Origin: Mesorhizobium sp. B2-3-4
GTDB lineage: Bacteria; Pseudomonadota; Alphaproteobacteria; Rhizobiales; Rhizobiaceae
Assembly: GCF_006442315.1 (NCBI RefSeq)
Contig: NZ_VFVY01000001.1
Location: 1 to 64,000 of the forward strand
Length of the DNA: 64,000 nt
Direction: 5' to 3'
This document shows positions 11,103 through 19,581 of this stretch, one piece after another. The position numbers and the translations under genes were made by a program. How positions within the stretch are numbered: the first letter of the stretch is position 1; each line of letters begins with the position of its first letter. The notes below the pieces were generated by a model. The model was not told where the DNA came from. It made no database searches and worked only from the letters and a program-made list of their open reading frames with translations.

Positions 11103-12674
11103 CTAATTGTAGCCGCGCGCGGCGCGGAAGGCGCCGGCCAGATCGCCGCTGCCGTCGAAGACCCGTGCCGATGTCGCCTTGGCGAGGCTGTCGAGCTGGC
11201 TCTTGTCGGCGTCGCCGAAGGTCACGCCGAACACCGGCACGCGCACGGGCGCGTTGCGCCAATGGGCAAGAAACAGGTCCGCACCGCCATCGGTGCGGCC
11301 GTCGGTCATGATGACGATGGCCGGCAGGTACCTCGACAGGTCGACCGTGGCGACGATCTTCTGCAGGGCCTGGTCGGCGCAGGCATACATGTCGGTGCCG
11401 CCGCCGGCGCGTTGCTGGGCGACATCAGCCAGCAGCTCGCTCTGGCCGGCGGCGTCGCCGTTGGCCTCGAACGTGTCGCGCACGACGGCGTCGAAAGGCA
11501 GCACGAAGATGCGGTCGGACGGCGTCCATTGCACCAGCACCTCGCTCGCCTTTTCCGGGGTGAACAGGAATTGCGCCGCCGCCTGCAGCTGTTTCTCGCC
11601 CTGGTCTTCCATCGAGCCCGAGAAGTCGAAGCAAAGCGCTGTCAGCGAAGGCTTGCGCAAGGCTTCCTGATAAAGATCGAGCGCCTTGCGGATCACGGCC
11701 GGCTCCGGCATGCGGATCGACGTCACCAGTTTACCCGGATCGAAGTTCCAATCCGGCTCGGCGGTTGCCTGGATCGCCGCGCCGCCGAGCGGCAGCCGCC
11801 TGCCGGTATCGGCGATGCGCTTGCGCACCGCGTCCGACTGCAGGTAGGCGAGCAGGTCGGTGAAGAATTTTTCGACATCGGCTCCGCGCCCGTGGTCGAT
11901 GAAGCCGAGCGGCGAGTCACCGACAGCGACGCCGTCGGCCGGATAGATGGCATAGAGCGGCTCCTTGCCCATCTGCTTCAGTTTGTCGTTGGTCTCCTTC
12001 AGGGTCGCCTCGTAGTTCCACATGGCGTCATAGACGGTGCCCTTGCCGGCGCTGTCGACATAGAGGTCGGCGAGCCAGCCCGACGACCCGGACGAGCGTT
12101 CGACGCCCTGCAGCAGGGCGCTCACGGTATCGTGCACGGCCGGATTGTCGAGGTCGCCCGGCTCGATCACCTCGTTGCCGCCAAGCGCGCTGGACAGCAT
12201 GGCGAGATAGGCGCTGGCCCCCGAATTGGACTGCGTCGCCGACGTCATCAGGAATTTCAGCTTGCCGTCCTTCACCGCGGCCAGGATGTCCTTCATGAAG
12301 ACTTGTCTGCCGACCCAGCCAAGTTCGGCGGCCTTGGATTTGCGCACGCCCAGGATGACCGGCATCTGCGCGATCGAGGTCAGGTTGCGCACCTTGCGGC
12401 CGCTATCGAACAGGTCGACCCACACGCTCGAGGCCGGCCAAACCGCGTCCTGGTCGAGGCCGCCAGGCTTCTGAAGACCGAGCCCGATGTCGAGCGACCC
12501 TTGATAGGAGATGGTGCAGGTCTCGCCCTGCTTGGCGCAGAATTCCTGCACGATCGGCTCCAGCACCGTGTTTTCGGAACCGGAGACGATCGAGAATTTG
12601 ACATTGCTCGCATTGCATGCCGCCAGCAGCAATGTGGCGGCCAGAACGAGGACGGACGAAAGCTTCATTCGCAT
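11103..12674 (-). CDS. Lipoprotein with solute-binding domain fused to a vWA domain
   Basis: 523 residues. Lipobox LLAAC with Cys20, so an exported lipoprotein. Residues about 25-320 form a periplasmic binding protein-like domain. Residues about 343-520 form a von Willebrand A domain with a full MIDAS: Asp350, Ser352 and Ser354 in DFSGS, Thr427 in GGTDM and Asp458 in MTDGRTDGG. MIDAS domains bind Mg2+ and mediate protein-protein contacts. Fused to a binding domain, this suggests an envelope receptor or assembly protein. It lies in an operon with telA and an XpaC-like gene. The ligand and partner are unknown. Confidence 0.85.
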   Translation of the reverse strand: MRMKLSSVLVLAATLLLAACNASNVKFSIVSGSENTVLEPIVQEFCAKQGETCTISYQGSLDIGLGLQKPGGLDQDAVWPASSVWVDLFDSGRKVRNLTSIAQMPVILGVRKSKAAELGWVGRQVFMKDILAAVKDGKLKFLMTSATQSNSGASAYLAMLSSALGGNEVIEPGDLDNPAVHDTVSALLQGVERSSGSSGWLADLYVDSAGKGTVYDAMWNYEATLKETNDKLKQMGKEPLYAIYPADGVAVGDSPLGFIDHGRGADVEKFFTDLLAYLQSDAVRKRIADTGRRLPLGGAAIQATAEPDWNFDPGKLVTSIRMPEPAVIRKALDLYQEALRKPSLTALCFDFSGSMEDQGEKQLQAAAQFLFTPEKASEVLVQWTPSDRIFVLPFDAVVRDTFEANGDAAGQSELLADVAQQRAGGGTDMYACADQALQKIVATVDLSRYLPAIVIMTDGRTDGGADLFLAHWRNAPVRVPVFGVTFGDADKSQLDSLAKATSARVFDGSGDLAGAFRAARGYN

Positions 12675-12684
12675 CGAGGCCCCG

Positions 12685-13764
12685 TCAGCCCTGGGTGAGC
12701 GCTTTCTTGAGGTCGGCGGTCATCTGGTCCATCTGCTTTTCGGCCTCGGCCCGCTTCTGACGGCCGTCCTGCTGGACCTTGAGCACGCCCTGTACCGTGT
12801 CGATGAGGTCGCGATTGGCCTGCGCCAGAGTCTCGACGTCGACGATACCGCGCTGCGCCTGCTCCTCGATCGAGATCGCCTGATCCTTCATCATTTTCGA
12901 TGTCTGGCGGATCATCTCGTTGGTGGCGTCGGTCACCGTTTTTTGCAGTTCGAGTGCCGATTTCTGGTTGGTCAGCCCGAGCAGGATGACCATTTTCTGC
13001 TTCCAAGCAGGCACGGTCAGCGCCGATGTCGCCTGCAGATTCTCGATCAGCGTCTCGTCGCCCGACTGCACGATACGGATCTGCGGCAATTGCTGGATGC
13101 CGAGCTGGCGCGCCTGCACCAGGTAGAAAACGCGCTTTTCCAGGCGGTCCAGCGCCTGCACGGCATCCTGATAGCCTTGCGCCTCCAGCGTGCCGGCCGC
13201 GTCGCCGCTCTTGGCATCGGCCGCGGCCTTCAGCTTGGGCAGTTCGTTGACGCGGTAGTCGTCGACGAACTTCTTGCCGGCCTGGACATAGGCATCGAGC
13301 TTGAGGATGGACTCTTTCGTCTGCTCATGGAGATCGTCGAGCACGGCGATGTCGCGCCGCAGCGTGTCCTTGTGGCGGTCGAGTTCCAGGCCGATGCGGT
13401 CGATCTGGCCGGCCACATCCTCGTATTTCTCCTTGAAGCGTTCGAGCCTCGCCTTGAACGAGGAGAACAGGTTGCTGAGGAACCCTTCGTCCTTGAGTGA
13501 GGCCGGATCGAGGTTCTTGGCCTTCATGATGATGTCGGTCAGCAGCGTGCCGGTATCGCCGAGGTCGCGGTTGCGGATCTGGGAGAGGATCTTGTCGGCA
13601 TAGTCGCTGACCGCCTGCTGCGCGCGGTCGCCGAAGACCGAGATCGCAGCACGGTCGCCAATGTCGATGCCGCCCTCTATCCTGGCGACTTCACCCGGAT
13701 TTGCCGCAATGACAGGCAGTCGCGACGTATCGTCGAGCAGAGTGACGCTGTTCTTATCGGCCAT
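12685..13764 (-). CDS. telA: TelA-like toxic anion resistance protein
   Basis: 359 residues from the ATG at 13764 (MADKNSV), with GGGAGG 7 nt upstream. Almost entirely helical and coiled-coil. The family core is visible: LGIQQLPQIRIVQSGDETLIENLQ (split across two helices) and WKQKMVILLGLTNQKSALELQ. TelA/KlaA proteins were named from tellurite resistance plasmids; chromosomal copies are linked to envelope or cytotoxin resistance. First gene of the operon telA, vWA lipoprotein, XpaC-like, solute-binding protein. Confidence 0.88.
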   Translation of the reverse strand: MADKNSVTLLDDTSRLPVIAANPGEVARIEGGIDIGDRAAISVFGDRAQQAVSDYADKILSQIRNRDLGDTGTLLTDIIMKAKNLDPASLKDEGFLSNLFSSFKARLERFKEKYEDVAGQIDRIGLELDRHKDTLRRDIAVLDDLHEQTKESILKLDAYVQAGKKFVDDYRVNELPKLKAAADAKSGDAAGTLEAQGYQDAVQALDRLEKRVFYLVQARQLGIQQLPQIRIVQSGDETLIENLQATSALTVPAWKQKMVILLGLTNQKSALELQKTVTDATNEMIRQTSKMMKDQAISIEEQAQRGIVDVETLAQANRDLIDTVQGVLKVQQDGRQKRAEAEKQMDQMTADLKKALTQG

Positions 13765-13898
13765 GCAGACCTCCCTCAGTGAACAGTATCTCGATAGATA
13801 GTCTGTAACAGAGATATGTCGCCGCTGTGGAAAACGGGAGTTCGAGGCCGTTTTTGGTGGCAAACAGTGCCGCTTTCCGGCCTGACGCCAGAAGATAT

Positions 13899-15089
13899 CT
13901 ACTCGGCGGCCTCCCGCAAGGCTGGAGATGGCCCGGCTCGCAGGAGCAGCGGCAGGCACACGACATAGAGCGCCGCGCCCGCGATCCACACCGTTCCCGG
14001 AAAGACCGCCCGTGTGCGGAAATAGAGCGTCGCGATGACGAACGGGCCGAACACAGAGACCAGGCTGGTCATGCTGGTGAGCACGCCTTGCAGTCGTCCC
14101 TGGTGATCGGCGCCGACGCGTGACGTCAACAGCGACTGCAATGCCGGCGCGCCGATGCCGCCGAGGCAGAACAGCGGCAGCAGCGGGAAAACCATCCATC
14201 CCTGCCAGGCCAACGCGATCGAGACATAGGCGGCACCATCGGCCAGAATGGCGATGATCAGCGCTCGTTTTTCGCCCCAGCGTTCGGCAATCGGACCGGC
14301 AACGAACCCTTGCGCCCCGGCGTGGAACACACCGAACAGCGCCAGCGAAATGCCGACGGTGAACAAGTCCCAACCGAACTTGTCCTGCACATAAAGCACC
14401 CAGATGGTGCCGCCGACCTCACCGACCAGGGCCAGAACGGCAAAAGCGCCCAGCAATGACAAAAGAGCTGGAAAGGTCAGCGCCCAGCGCAGCGGCGCCA
14501 ATGGGTTGAGGGACGGCTTCTCGCGGCCTTCATGGGCGCGTTTGGGTTCCGGCAGCAGGAAGAAAGCCAGCGCCAGGTTCGTTCCGGTGAGCACGGCCGC
14601 GGCCAGGAAGGGCGCGCGCAACCAGATATCGCCGAGCACACCGCCGAGCGCTGGACCGGCTATGAAGCCGACGCCAAATGAAGCGCTGAGGTGGCCGAAG
14701 CCTCGGGCGCGGCGGTCCTGGCTGCTGATATCGGCCATATAGGCCGATGCCACCGCCATGCTCGCGCCGGTAATGCCGGAGATCAACCGGCCGACGAACA
14801 GCAGCGGCAGCGAGGGCGCGAAGGCCATGAACAGATAGTCCGCCATCGACCCGGCCAGCGAGACAAGCAGAACCGGCCGGCGGCCATAGCGGTCCGACAG
14901 GGCGCCGAGCAGCGGCGAGAACAGCACCTGCATGGCCGCGTAGGCGGACAGGAAGGCGCCGAAGATCCAGCCGATGTCGTCGACATGGCCGACCGTGCGC
15001 AGCAGGCCCGGCAGCACCGGCATGATCAGTCCGATGCCCACGGCATCGAGCGCCATCGCCATCAGGACGACGAGATAGGTTCTTTTCAT
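13899..15089 (-). CDS. tetA: TetA-type tetracycline/H+ antiporter (MFS)
   Basis: 396 residues from the ATG at 15089; a TTG at 15101 could extend it by four residues. Twelve-helix MFS exporter. The loop 2-3 motif is GALSDRYGRRPVLL and motif C is in the fifth helix (GFIAGPALGGVLGDI), as in TetA efflux pumps. It is divergent from a TetR whose tetracycline-contacting residues are conserved, with two operators between them, so regulation by a tetracycline-like ligand is likely. The natural substrate in the soil may differ. Confidence 0.88.
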   Translation of the reverse strand: MKRTYLVVLMAMALDAVGIGLIMPVLPGLLRTVGHVDDIGWIFGAFLSAYAAMQVLFSPLLGALSDRYGRRPVLLVSLAGSMADYLFMAFAPSLPLLFVGRLISGITGASMAVASAYMADISSQDRRARGFGHLSASFGVGFIAGPALGGVLGDIWLRAPFLAAAVLTGTNLALAFFLLPEPKRAHEGREKPSLNPLAPLRWALTFPALLSLLGAFAVLALVGEVGGTIWVLYVQDKFGWDLFTVGISLALFGVFHAGAQGFVAGPIAERWGEKRALIIAILADGAAYVSIALAWQGWMVFPLLPLFCLGGIGAPALQSLLTSRVGADHQGRLQGVLTSMTSLVSVFGPFVIATLYFRTRAVFPGTVWIAGAALYVVCLPLLLRAGPSPALREAAE

Positions 15090-15104
15090 CACAGGACTCA
15101 AAAA

Positions 15105-15119
15105 TTTATCGTTGATAAG
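15105..15119. promoter_or_regulatory. tet operator, tetA-proximal
   Basis: TTTATCGTTGATAAG is a near-perfect palindrome. It matches the layout of tet operators (ATC...GAT half sites around a central base). It lies 16 bp in front of the tetA ATG. Confidence 0.8.
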
Positions 15120-15124
15120 GGGCG

Positions 15125-15139
15125 TTTATCACTGATAAA
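15125..15139. promoter_or_regulatory. tet operator, tetR-proximal
   Basis: TTTATCACTGATAAA is the second palindrome, 20 bp centre to centre from the first. The double-operator arrangement between divergent tetA and tetR is the classical Tn10-like layout, so TetR probably represses both genes. Confidence 0.8.
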
Positions 15140-15178
15140 TTGACGACGCAAGCCGGAGCAAAGCGCAAGAGTGTACGC

Positions 15179-15799
15179 ATGAAACTGGACAAGATGCTGA
15201 TCGTCGACGAAGCGCTGCAATTGCTGAACCAGGTCGGCATCGATGCGCTTTCGACACGCCTCCTTGCGCAACGGCTCAAGGTGCAGCAGCCGGCGCTCTA
15301 CTGGCATTTCAGGAGCAAGCGCGCCTTGCTCGATGCGATGAACGAGGAAATCCTGCGGCGTGGTCATAAGCATCGAACACCGCGGGCCGGTGAGAGCTGG
15401 CAGGATTTCGTGCGCAAGAACGCCCGCAGCTTCCGCGGCGCCTTGGTTGCGTACCGGGATGGCGCGCGCGTCCACGCCGGCACGGAAGCGGATCCGCAAG
15501 AACTCGGGCACTTCGAGCGGTTGCTGGAATTTCTGGCCGGCGAGGGTATGGCCGTGATCCCTGCCATGGAACTGCTGATAACGATCGGCCGCTACACGGT
15601 CGGCTGCGTCATGGAGGAGCAGGCCGAATATCCATCAGGCCCGGGGCGTGGCGAAGCGCTGGATGCGGCGGCGCGCGATCATCCGCTTTTGAGCCAGGCC
15701 CTGCTTCACTACCGTGCCGGCGGACACGAGGCATTGTTTGAAAGCGGGCTTGCTCTGCTGATCGCCGGGGCTGAGGCCGCAATCGTGCGCAAATCCTGA
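15179..15799 (+). CDS. tetR: Tetracycline repressor TetR
   Basis: 206 residues from the ATG at 15179, the first ATG after the operators. The N-terminal HTH contains STRLLAQRLKVQQPALYWHF. The core aligns by eye with TetR of Tn10: GESWQDF, RDGARVHAGT and YTVGCVMEEQ. Residues equivalent to the drug and Mg2+ contacts are present: His65, Asn81, Phe85 and His99. Dimeric cytoplasmic repressor released from DNA by tetracycline-Mg2+. Most TetR-family proteins lack these residues, so the specific name is justified. Confidence 0.9.
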   Translation: MKLDKMLIVDEALQLLNQVGIDALSTRLLAQRLKVQQPALYWHFRSKRALLDAMNEEILRRGHKHRTPRAGESWQDFVRKNARSFRGALVAYRDGARVHAGTEADPQELGHFERLLEFLAGEGMAVIPAMELLITIGRYTVGCVMEEQAEYPSGPGRGEALDAAARDHPLLSQALLHYRAGGHEALFESGLALLIAGAEAAIVRKS

Positions 15800-15821
15800 T
15801 GGGAAACTGGCGGAAAGCCGG

Positions 15822-16490
15822 TCATCCTATCCGCTCGGGTGCCGCTGATCCCGCCAGCCAAGATCTGACTATCGCGGCGTCCGGATCGCCGATTTCATGG
15901 CCCGACGCAACGATCCGCGCGTCGATCTCGGTGCCGTGCAGGCTGAGCAGCGTCACCAGTGCCGGCGCGAAGGGCCCATAGGTTTCGTCGGCCGCTCCGG
16001 CGATGATCAGCGTTCGTGTTCCTGCGAGGTTTGTGGATGGCACGTTGTCGAGCACGGGCATCGGCCTCAGCAGCACAGCTTTACGGACGATGCCGGGATG
16101 GAGCAGCATCAGGCTCGAAACCAGATTGGCGCCGTTCGAATAGCCGAGGAATGCCGCGCGATCGAGATCAAGCCCATGGCGCGCGGCGGCATCCCTTGCG
16201 AATGCCGCGAAGGCAGCGGTTTCGGCACGGATGCTGTCTTGATCGAAGCGCGTCGGCGTGATTCGCTCGAACCAGCGAAAACCATCCTCCTGGGGAACGC
16301 GACCTCGTACCGCGACCAGCAATGCATCGCCTGCCATGCGCCTGGCCAGCTCCACCATGCTTGTCTCGTCGACGCCCGATCCATGCAGCACGAACAGGCA
16401 ATCCCGGCTCTTTTCGCCTGTGCTCAGGACACGATAGGGAAAGGCCAGATCCAGCGTCAGCGCACCGTTTGCGGCATTGGCGCCAGTCAT
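15822..16490 (-). CDS. Alpha/beta hydrolase (carboxylesterase/phospholipase family)
   Basis: 222 residues. Nucleophile elbow GYSNGAN with Ser118; probable acid Asp168 in GAADETYGP; catalytic His198 in ASGHEIG. The oxyanion strand is FVLHGSGVDE. Size and motifs match the small cytoplasmic esterases of the YpfH/carboxylesterase group. Substrate unknown. Convergent with tetR (22 bp). Confidence 0.85.
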   Translation of the reverse strand: MTGANAANGALTLDLAFPYRVLSTGEKSRDCLFVLHGSGVDETSMVELARRMAGDALLVAVRGRVPQEDGFRWFERITPTRFDQDSIRAETAAFAAFARDAAARHGLDLDRAAFLGYSNGANLVSSLMLLHPGIVRKAVLLRPMPVLDNVPSTNLAGTRTLIIAGAADETYGPFAPALVTLLSLHGTEIDARIVASGHEIGDPDAAIVRSWLAGSAAPERIG

Positions 16491-16691
16491 CCCGGATCCC
16501 CTTGATTATATGAGGTTTCGCTGAATTTGCCGGCTTCAAAACGCAATATTTTCAAGCTCCGCGAAAGTTGATTGAACCAGGCGCATTCCAGCCCGTTTCT
16601 GCGCCGATATACTCCGCATGGGAGGAATCGAAGCGGTGCGTCGGGGGTCGCATTGCTGGACATGAACAACCAGCTTTGAGGCCTTTTGTCG

Positions 16692-17954
16692 ATGACCACC
16701 CCTGTTTTGTCGGATCGCAATTTGCGTATCCCGGATCGACATTTGCGTATCCCGGATCGCAGCTTGCGTATCCCGGATCCCGATTCGCGCATCCCCGAGC
16801 GCGATACGCGTATCGATGTACTGCGCGCGCTGGCGCTGCTCACCATCTTCATCGACCATGTTCCGGGCACGGCTTTCGAAGCCTTGACCTACAAGAATTT
16901 CGGCTTCTCGGACGCTGCCGAGGCGTTCGTGCTGATATCGGGCATTTCGGTCGCGCTCGCCTATGGCACGAAGTTCAGGCCGGGAGGCCGGCTTCTCGCG
17001 ACCTTGAAGATGTGGCGGCGGGCGGGCGTGCTCTACGCCGCTCATATCGTCACGACCATGGCGGTGATAGCGCTGTTCTGCGCCGTGGCGGTGTTTGCCA
17101 AGCGGCCGGAAATGCTGAAGCTCATCAACATCGAGCCGCTGATGAAGAACCCGCCGCAGGTGCTGGTCGGCATCGTCACGCTCGGCCACCAGCTTGGTTA
17201 CAACAATATCCTGCCGGTCTATGCCGCGCTGCTTTTGATGGCGCCGGTCTTCGTCCTGTTCGTCAGTTACAGACCCGTCCCGGCGCTTGTCGCATCCGGG
17301 ACGCTGTGGCTCGTTGCCGGTATCTGGCAGATCGCGCCGCCCAACTATCCGGAGCCCGGCTTCTGGTTCCTCAACCCGTTGTCCTGGCAGTTCCTGTTCA
17401 ACATCGGCCTTGCCGCCATGCTGCATATCAGGCGCGGCGGTGTCATCCCGGTCAATCGCTGGCTGGTCGGCGCGGCCGCGGCCTATGTGCTGGCAGCGCT
17501 TGTGTGGGTGCATAGCCCGCTCTGGGGGCAGATAACCTGGTTCAACCTGCCGGTGGTGATCGGCGGCTTCGACAAGACTTTCCTGTCGCTGCCGCGGTTG
17601 CTGCACATCCTGGCGGTCAGCTACCTCGTCATTGCCCTGCCGGCGCTCTCCGGGCTGTTCCGCACCAGCCCCGACCACCCGCTGGCGATACTGGGCAAAC
17701 GATCCCTGCCGGTCTTCATCGCCGGCACGGTGATCGCCATGGTCGCCCAGGTGATGAAGTTGATCAATCCGGGCGGCTTCGTCTATGACAGCCTGCTGCT
17801 GTCTGCCGGCATCGCCATGCAGTTCGCGCTCGCCTTCTATCTCGAATGGCTGTCGACCATCGGCGGTGCGGGCAAGGCCCTCACGACCCAGAAGCATCCG
17901 GCACCGGCGCGTGCGCCTTTCGGCCTCACCGCCGTGGCAAGAGCCAATCGGTAG
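16692..17954 (+). CDS. opgC: OpgC-domain membrane protein
   Basis: 420 residues from the ATG at 16692; a TTG two codons upstream is possible. After the N-terminal tail, the OpgC signature begins with RIDVLRALALLTIFIDHVPG and EAFVLISGISVALAYG, followed by about ten membrane helices. OpgC proteins transfer succinyl groups to osmoregulated periplasmic glucans at the inner membrane; rhizobia carry several paralogues. The odd feature is the N-terminus: five heptapeptide repeats of the type x-x-L-R-I-P-D before the first helix. The substrate of this paralogue is unproven. Confidence 0.82.
   Translation: MTTPVLSDRNLRIPDRHLRIPDRSLRIPDPDSRIPERDTRIDVLRALALLTIFIDHVPGTAFEALTYKNFGFSDAAEAFVLISGISVALAYGTKFRPGGRLLATLKMWRRAGVLYAAHIVTTMAVIALFCAVAVFAKRPEMLKLINIEPLMKNPPQVLVGIVTLGHQLGYNNILPVYAALLLMAPVFVLFVSYRPVPALVASGTLWLVAGIWQIAPPNYPEPGFWFLNPLSWQFLFNIGLAAMLHIRRGGVIPVNRWLVGAAAAYVLAALVWVHSPLWGQITWFNLPVVIGGFDKTFLSLPRLLHILAVSYLVIALPALSGLFRTSPDHPLAILGKRSLPVFIAGTVIAMVAQVMKLINPGGFVYDSLLLSAGIAMQFALAFYLEWLSTIGGAGKALTTQKHPAPARAPFGLTAVARANR
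16711..16815 (+). repeat. Five 21-bp tandem repeats inside the OpgC gene
   Basis: Five consecutive 21-bp units, the first three nearly identical (CGGATCG-CA-TTGCGTATCC), the last two diverged. Each encodes seven residues of the cytoplasmic N-terminal tail. Because 21 is a multiple of 3, copy-number change keeps the frame. Confidence 0.9.
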
Positions 17955-17972
17955 GCGGGCAGTGAGTACGGT

Positions 17973-19049
17973 TCAACCGCGGGGTGGACCCGACGAGGCC
18001 CGCACGATCAGTTCGACCGGCAACTGATGCCGGCTGACCGGTCCGTCGCTATCCAGGATCGCCTTGACGGCAAGGCGGCCCATTTCGACGATCGGCTGGG
18101 CAATCGTGGTCAATGGCGGCTCGGACACTTTTGCTTCCGGAACACCGTCGAACCCGACCACCGAAACATCGCTGGGCACGTCGAGACCGCGAGCGTGCAG
18201 CCATTCGAGCGCGACAAGGGCCATTCTGTCGGACATAGCCAGGATGGCGGTCGGCGCCGCCTCTGAGGCGAAGATGGTTTCGAGCCCCGCCTTCGTGCTC
18301 GCCGCGTCGTTGGCGGTCTCGTAGACAGGCACCTTGGATATGTCGATGCCGACCCGCGAAAGCTCCTGGAGGTAGCCGGTGAGGCGGTCGCGGGTTCCCG
18401 CATAGGTCGCGACCCGGACCTGCTCGGGTGAAACAAGACCTGTTCTGCCGTCGGCGAATGGCAGGGCCAGCACCGCGAACCGGCGATGTCCGAGGTCGGT
18501 GAGATGGCGCGCCGCCATGCTGGCGCCGGCGATGTTGTCGACGCCGATCGCCGCGACCGATCCGTCCTCGGAAGCGAGGTCCAGCGCGACGAAGGGCAGT
18601 TTGCGTTCGCGGGCCAATTCCACCAGGCGCGAGCCGCCTTCGATGCAGAAGACGATGAAGCCGTCGACGAGCGCGCTCTGGATGTTCCACGCAAGCTGTT
18701 CGTTGTTGGCGGCCGAGACCAGGGAAATCCCGGCTCCCGTCGCATCGCAGGCCTGGGAGATGCCCGCCATCATGACGCGCGCGAACGGATCCTCGAAGAA
18801 GTAGGAGAGGGGTTCTGCGGTGGCGACGCCAATGGCGTTGACCTTGCCGGCCCGCAGCAGCCGGCCCTTTGGATCGGGTCCGCCATAACCCATCGCCTCG
18901 GCCGCGGCGCGAACCCTTTCACGAACCTCCTCGCGCACGATCTCGGGGCGGCTGAAAACATTGGACGCCGTGCCGTGCGAAACGCCGGCGGCCTTTGCGA
19001 TGTCGGCCAGCCGGACGGGTCGTCGATTGCCTGCGGTGAGTGACGCCAT
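17973..19049 (-). CDS. LacI-family transcriptional regulator
   Basis: 358 residues from the ATG at 19049, which has AGGAGG about 10 nt upstream; an ATG at 19070 is the alternative. HTH: RLADIAKAAGVSHGTASNVF, followed by the hinge helix. The sugar-binding core ends with VSVVGFDGVPEAKVSEPPLTTI, typical of LacI/PurR. Three copies of a palindrome, TTGGATCGATTCAA, lie in the 350 bp upstream: one before its own start (autoregulation) and two before each of two tiny genes. Effector unknown. Confidence 0.92.
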   Translation of the reverse strand: MASLTAGNRRPVRLADIAKAAGVSHGTASNVFSRPEIVREEVRERVRAAAEAMGYGGPDPKGRLLRAGKVNAIGVATAEPLSYFFEDPFARVMMAGISQACDATGAGISLVSAANNEQLAWNIQSALVDGFIVFCIEGGSRLVELARERKLPFVALDLASEDGSVAAIGVDNIAGASMAARHLTDLGHRRFAVLALPFADGRTGLVSPEQVRVATYAGTRDRLTGYLQELSRVGIDISKVPVYETANDAASTKAGLETIFASEAAPTAILAMSDRMALVALEWLHARGLDVPSDVSVVGFDGVPEAKVSEPPLTTIAQPIVEMGRLAVKAILDSDGPVSRHQLPVELIVRASSGPPRG

Positions 19050-19108
19050 TTTGCGCGTGCCTCCTGACATGCATTTAGCAGGTTCTGAGGCCGCATCTAG
19101 CACTTTCG

Positions 19109-19122
19109 TTGGATCGATTCAA
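19109..19122. promoter_or_regulatory. LacI-type operator, copy 1
   Basis: TTGGATCGATTCAA, a near-perfect palindrome centred on CG as usual for LacI-family sites. It lies 60 bp upstream of the regulator start, so autoregulation is likely. Confidence 0.75.
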
Positions 19123-19129
19123 TTTTTGC

Positions 19130-19158
19130 TTGACCGACGGGCGGCCCGGCACTATGTT
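19130..19158 (+). promoter_or_regulatory. Sigma-70-type promoter for the first tiny gene
   Basis: TTGACC (19130-19135), a 17-bp spacer and TATGTT (19153-19158). The second operator copy begins at the last base of the -10 box, so a bound LacI protein would cover the start point. Confidence 0.65.
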
Positions 19159-19171
19159 TGAATCGATCCAA
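19158..19171. promoter_or_regulatory. LacI-type operator, copy 2
   Basis: TTGAATCGATCCAA, the exact reverse complement of copy 1, placed directly behind the -10 box at 19153. Confidence 0.78.
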
Positions 19172-19214
19172 ACCACTGATTTGTTCGACTGATCGATCTG
19201 ACGTGAGGAGCGCC

Positions 19215-19358
19215 ATGCATCCGCTCAATTACCTGTTCGAAGACATCGATCGCAACCACTGGAATATCGTATCGGCTGCCAACAAAGCCAGGCGCCGTGG
19301 CGAATCCGGTCCATGGATTCGCGACCTTCGCTTCCTGGTGGGGCGTAAGCGGAGCTGA
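19215..19358 (+). CDS. Small protein of the MHPxNxLFED type, copy A
   Basis: 47 residues; ATG at 19215 with GAGGAG 8 nt upstream. The sequence starts MHPLNYLFEDIDRNHWNIV and ends in a basic tail. It shares its first 17 residues, with a few changes, with the next gene. It stands behind a promoter/operator for the adjacent LacI regulator. No membrane segment or known domain. The conserved start plus good ribosome-binding site argues for a real gene; function unknown. Confidence 0.6.
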   Translation: MHPLNYLFEDIDRNHWNIVSAANKARRRGESGPWIRDLRFLVGRKRS

Positions 19359-19385
19359 TCAATCCGCTCTTCTCGCGCCTATCGG

Positions 19386-19399
19386 TTGGATCGATTCAA
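19386..19399. promoter_or_regulatory. LacI-type operator, copy 3
   Basis: TTGGATCGATTCAA, identical to copy 1, 18 bp before the start codon of the second tiny gene. No obvious promoter hexamers precede it, so it may act as a roadblock on transcripts from the first promoter or mark a duplicated control region. Confidence 0.75.
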
Positions 19400-19416
19400 A
19401 ACAAGGAGGATCAATC

Positions 19417-19566
19417 ATGCATCCCATCAATCATCTGTTCGAAGACATCTATCGCAATTACTGGGGCATCGCGCCGGCTGCCGAGCGGCCGGAGGCCCGG
19501 CGCCGGACAACATCGGTCACACGCAGCCGCGTCCTTTGGCTTCGCGCGGAGCGCCGGCGGGATTGA
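19417..19566 (+). CDS. Small protein of the MHPxNxLFED type, copy B
   Basis: 49 residues; ATG at 19417 with AGGAGG about 8 nt upstream. N-terminus MHPINHLFEDIYRNYWGIA mirrors copy A; the C-terminal half is arginine-rich and diverged. The shared start together with its own operator shows that gene and control region were duplicated together. No known domain; function unknown. Confidence 0.6.
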   Translation: MHPINHLFEDIYRNYWGIAPAAERPEARRRTTSVTRSRVLWLRAERRRD

Positions 19567-19581
19567 GCCCCGTGGGCGCGC

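Noticed and set aside
16536..17897. Long open frame antisense to the OpgC gene
   Set aside because: Shadow frame with Arg/His/Gln-skewed composition; the plus strand has a clear membrane protein.
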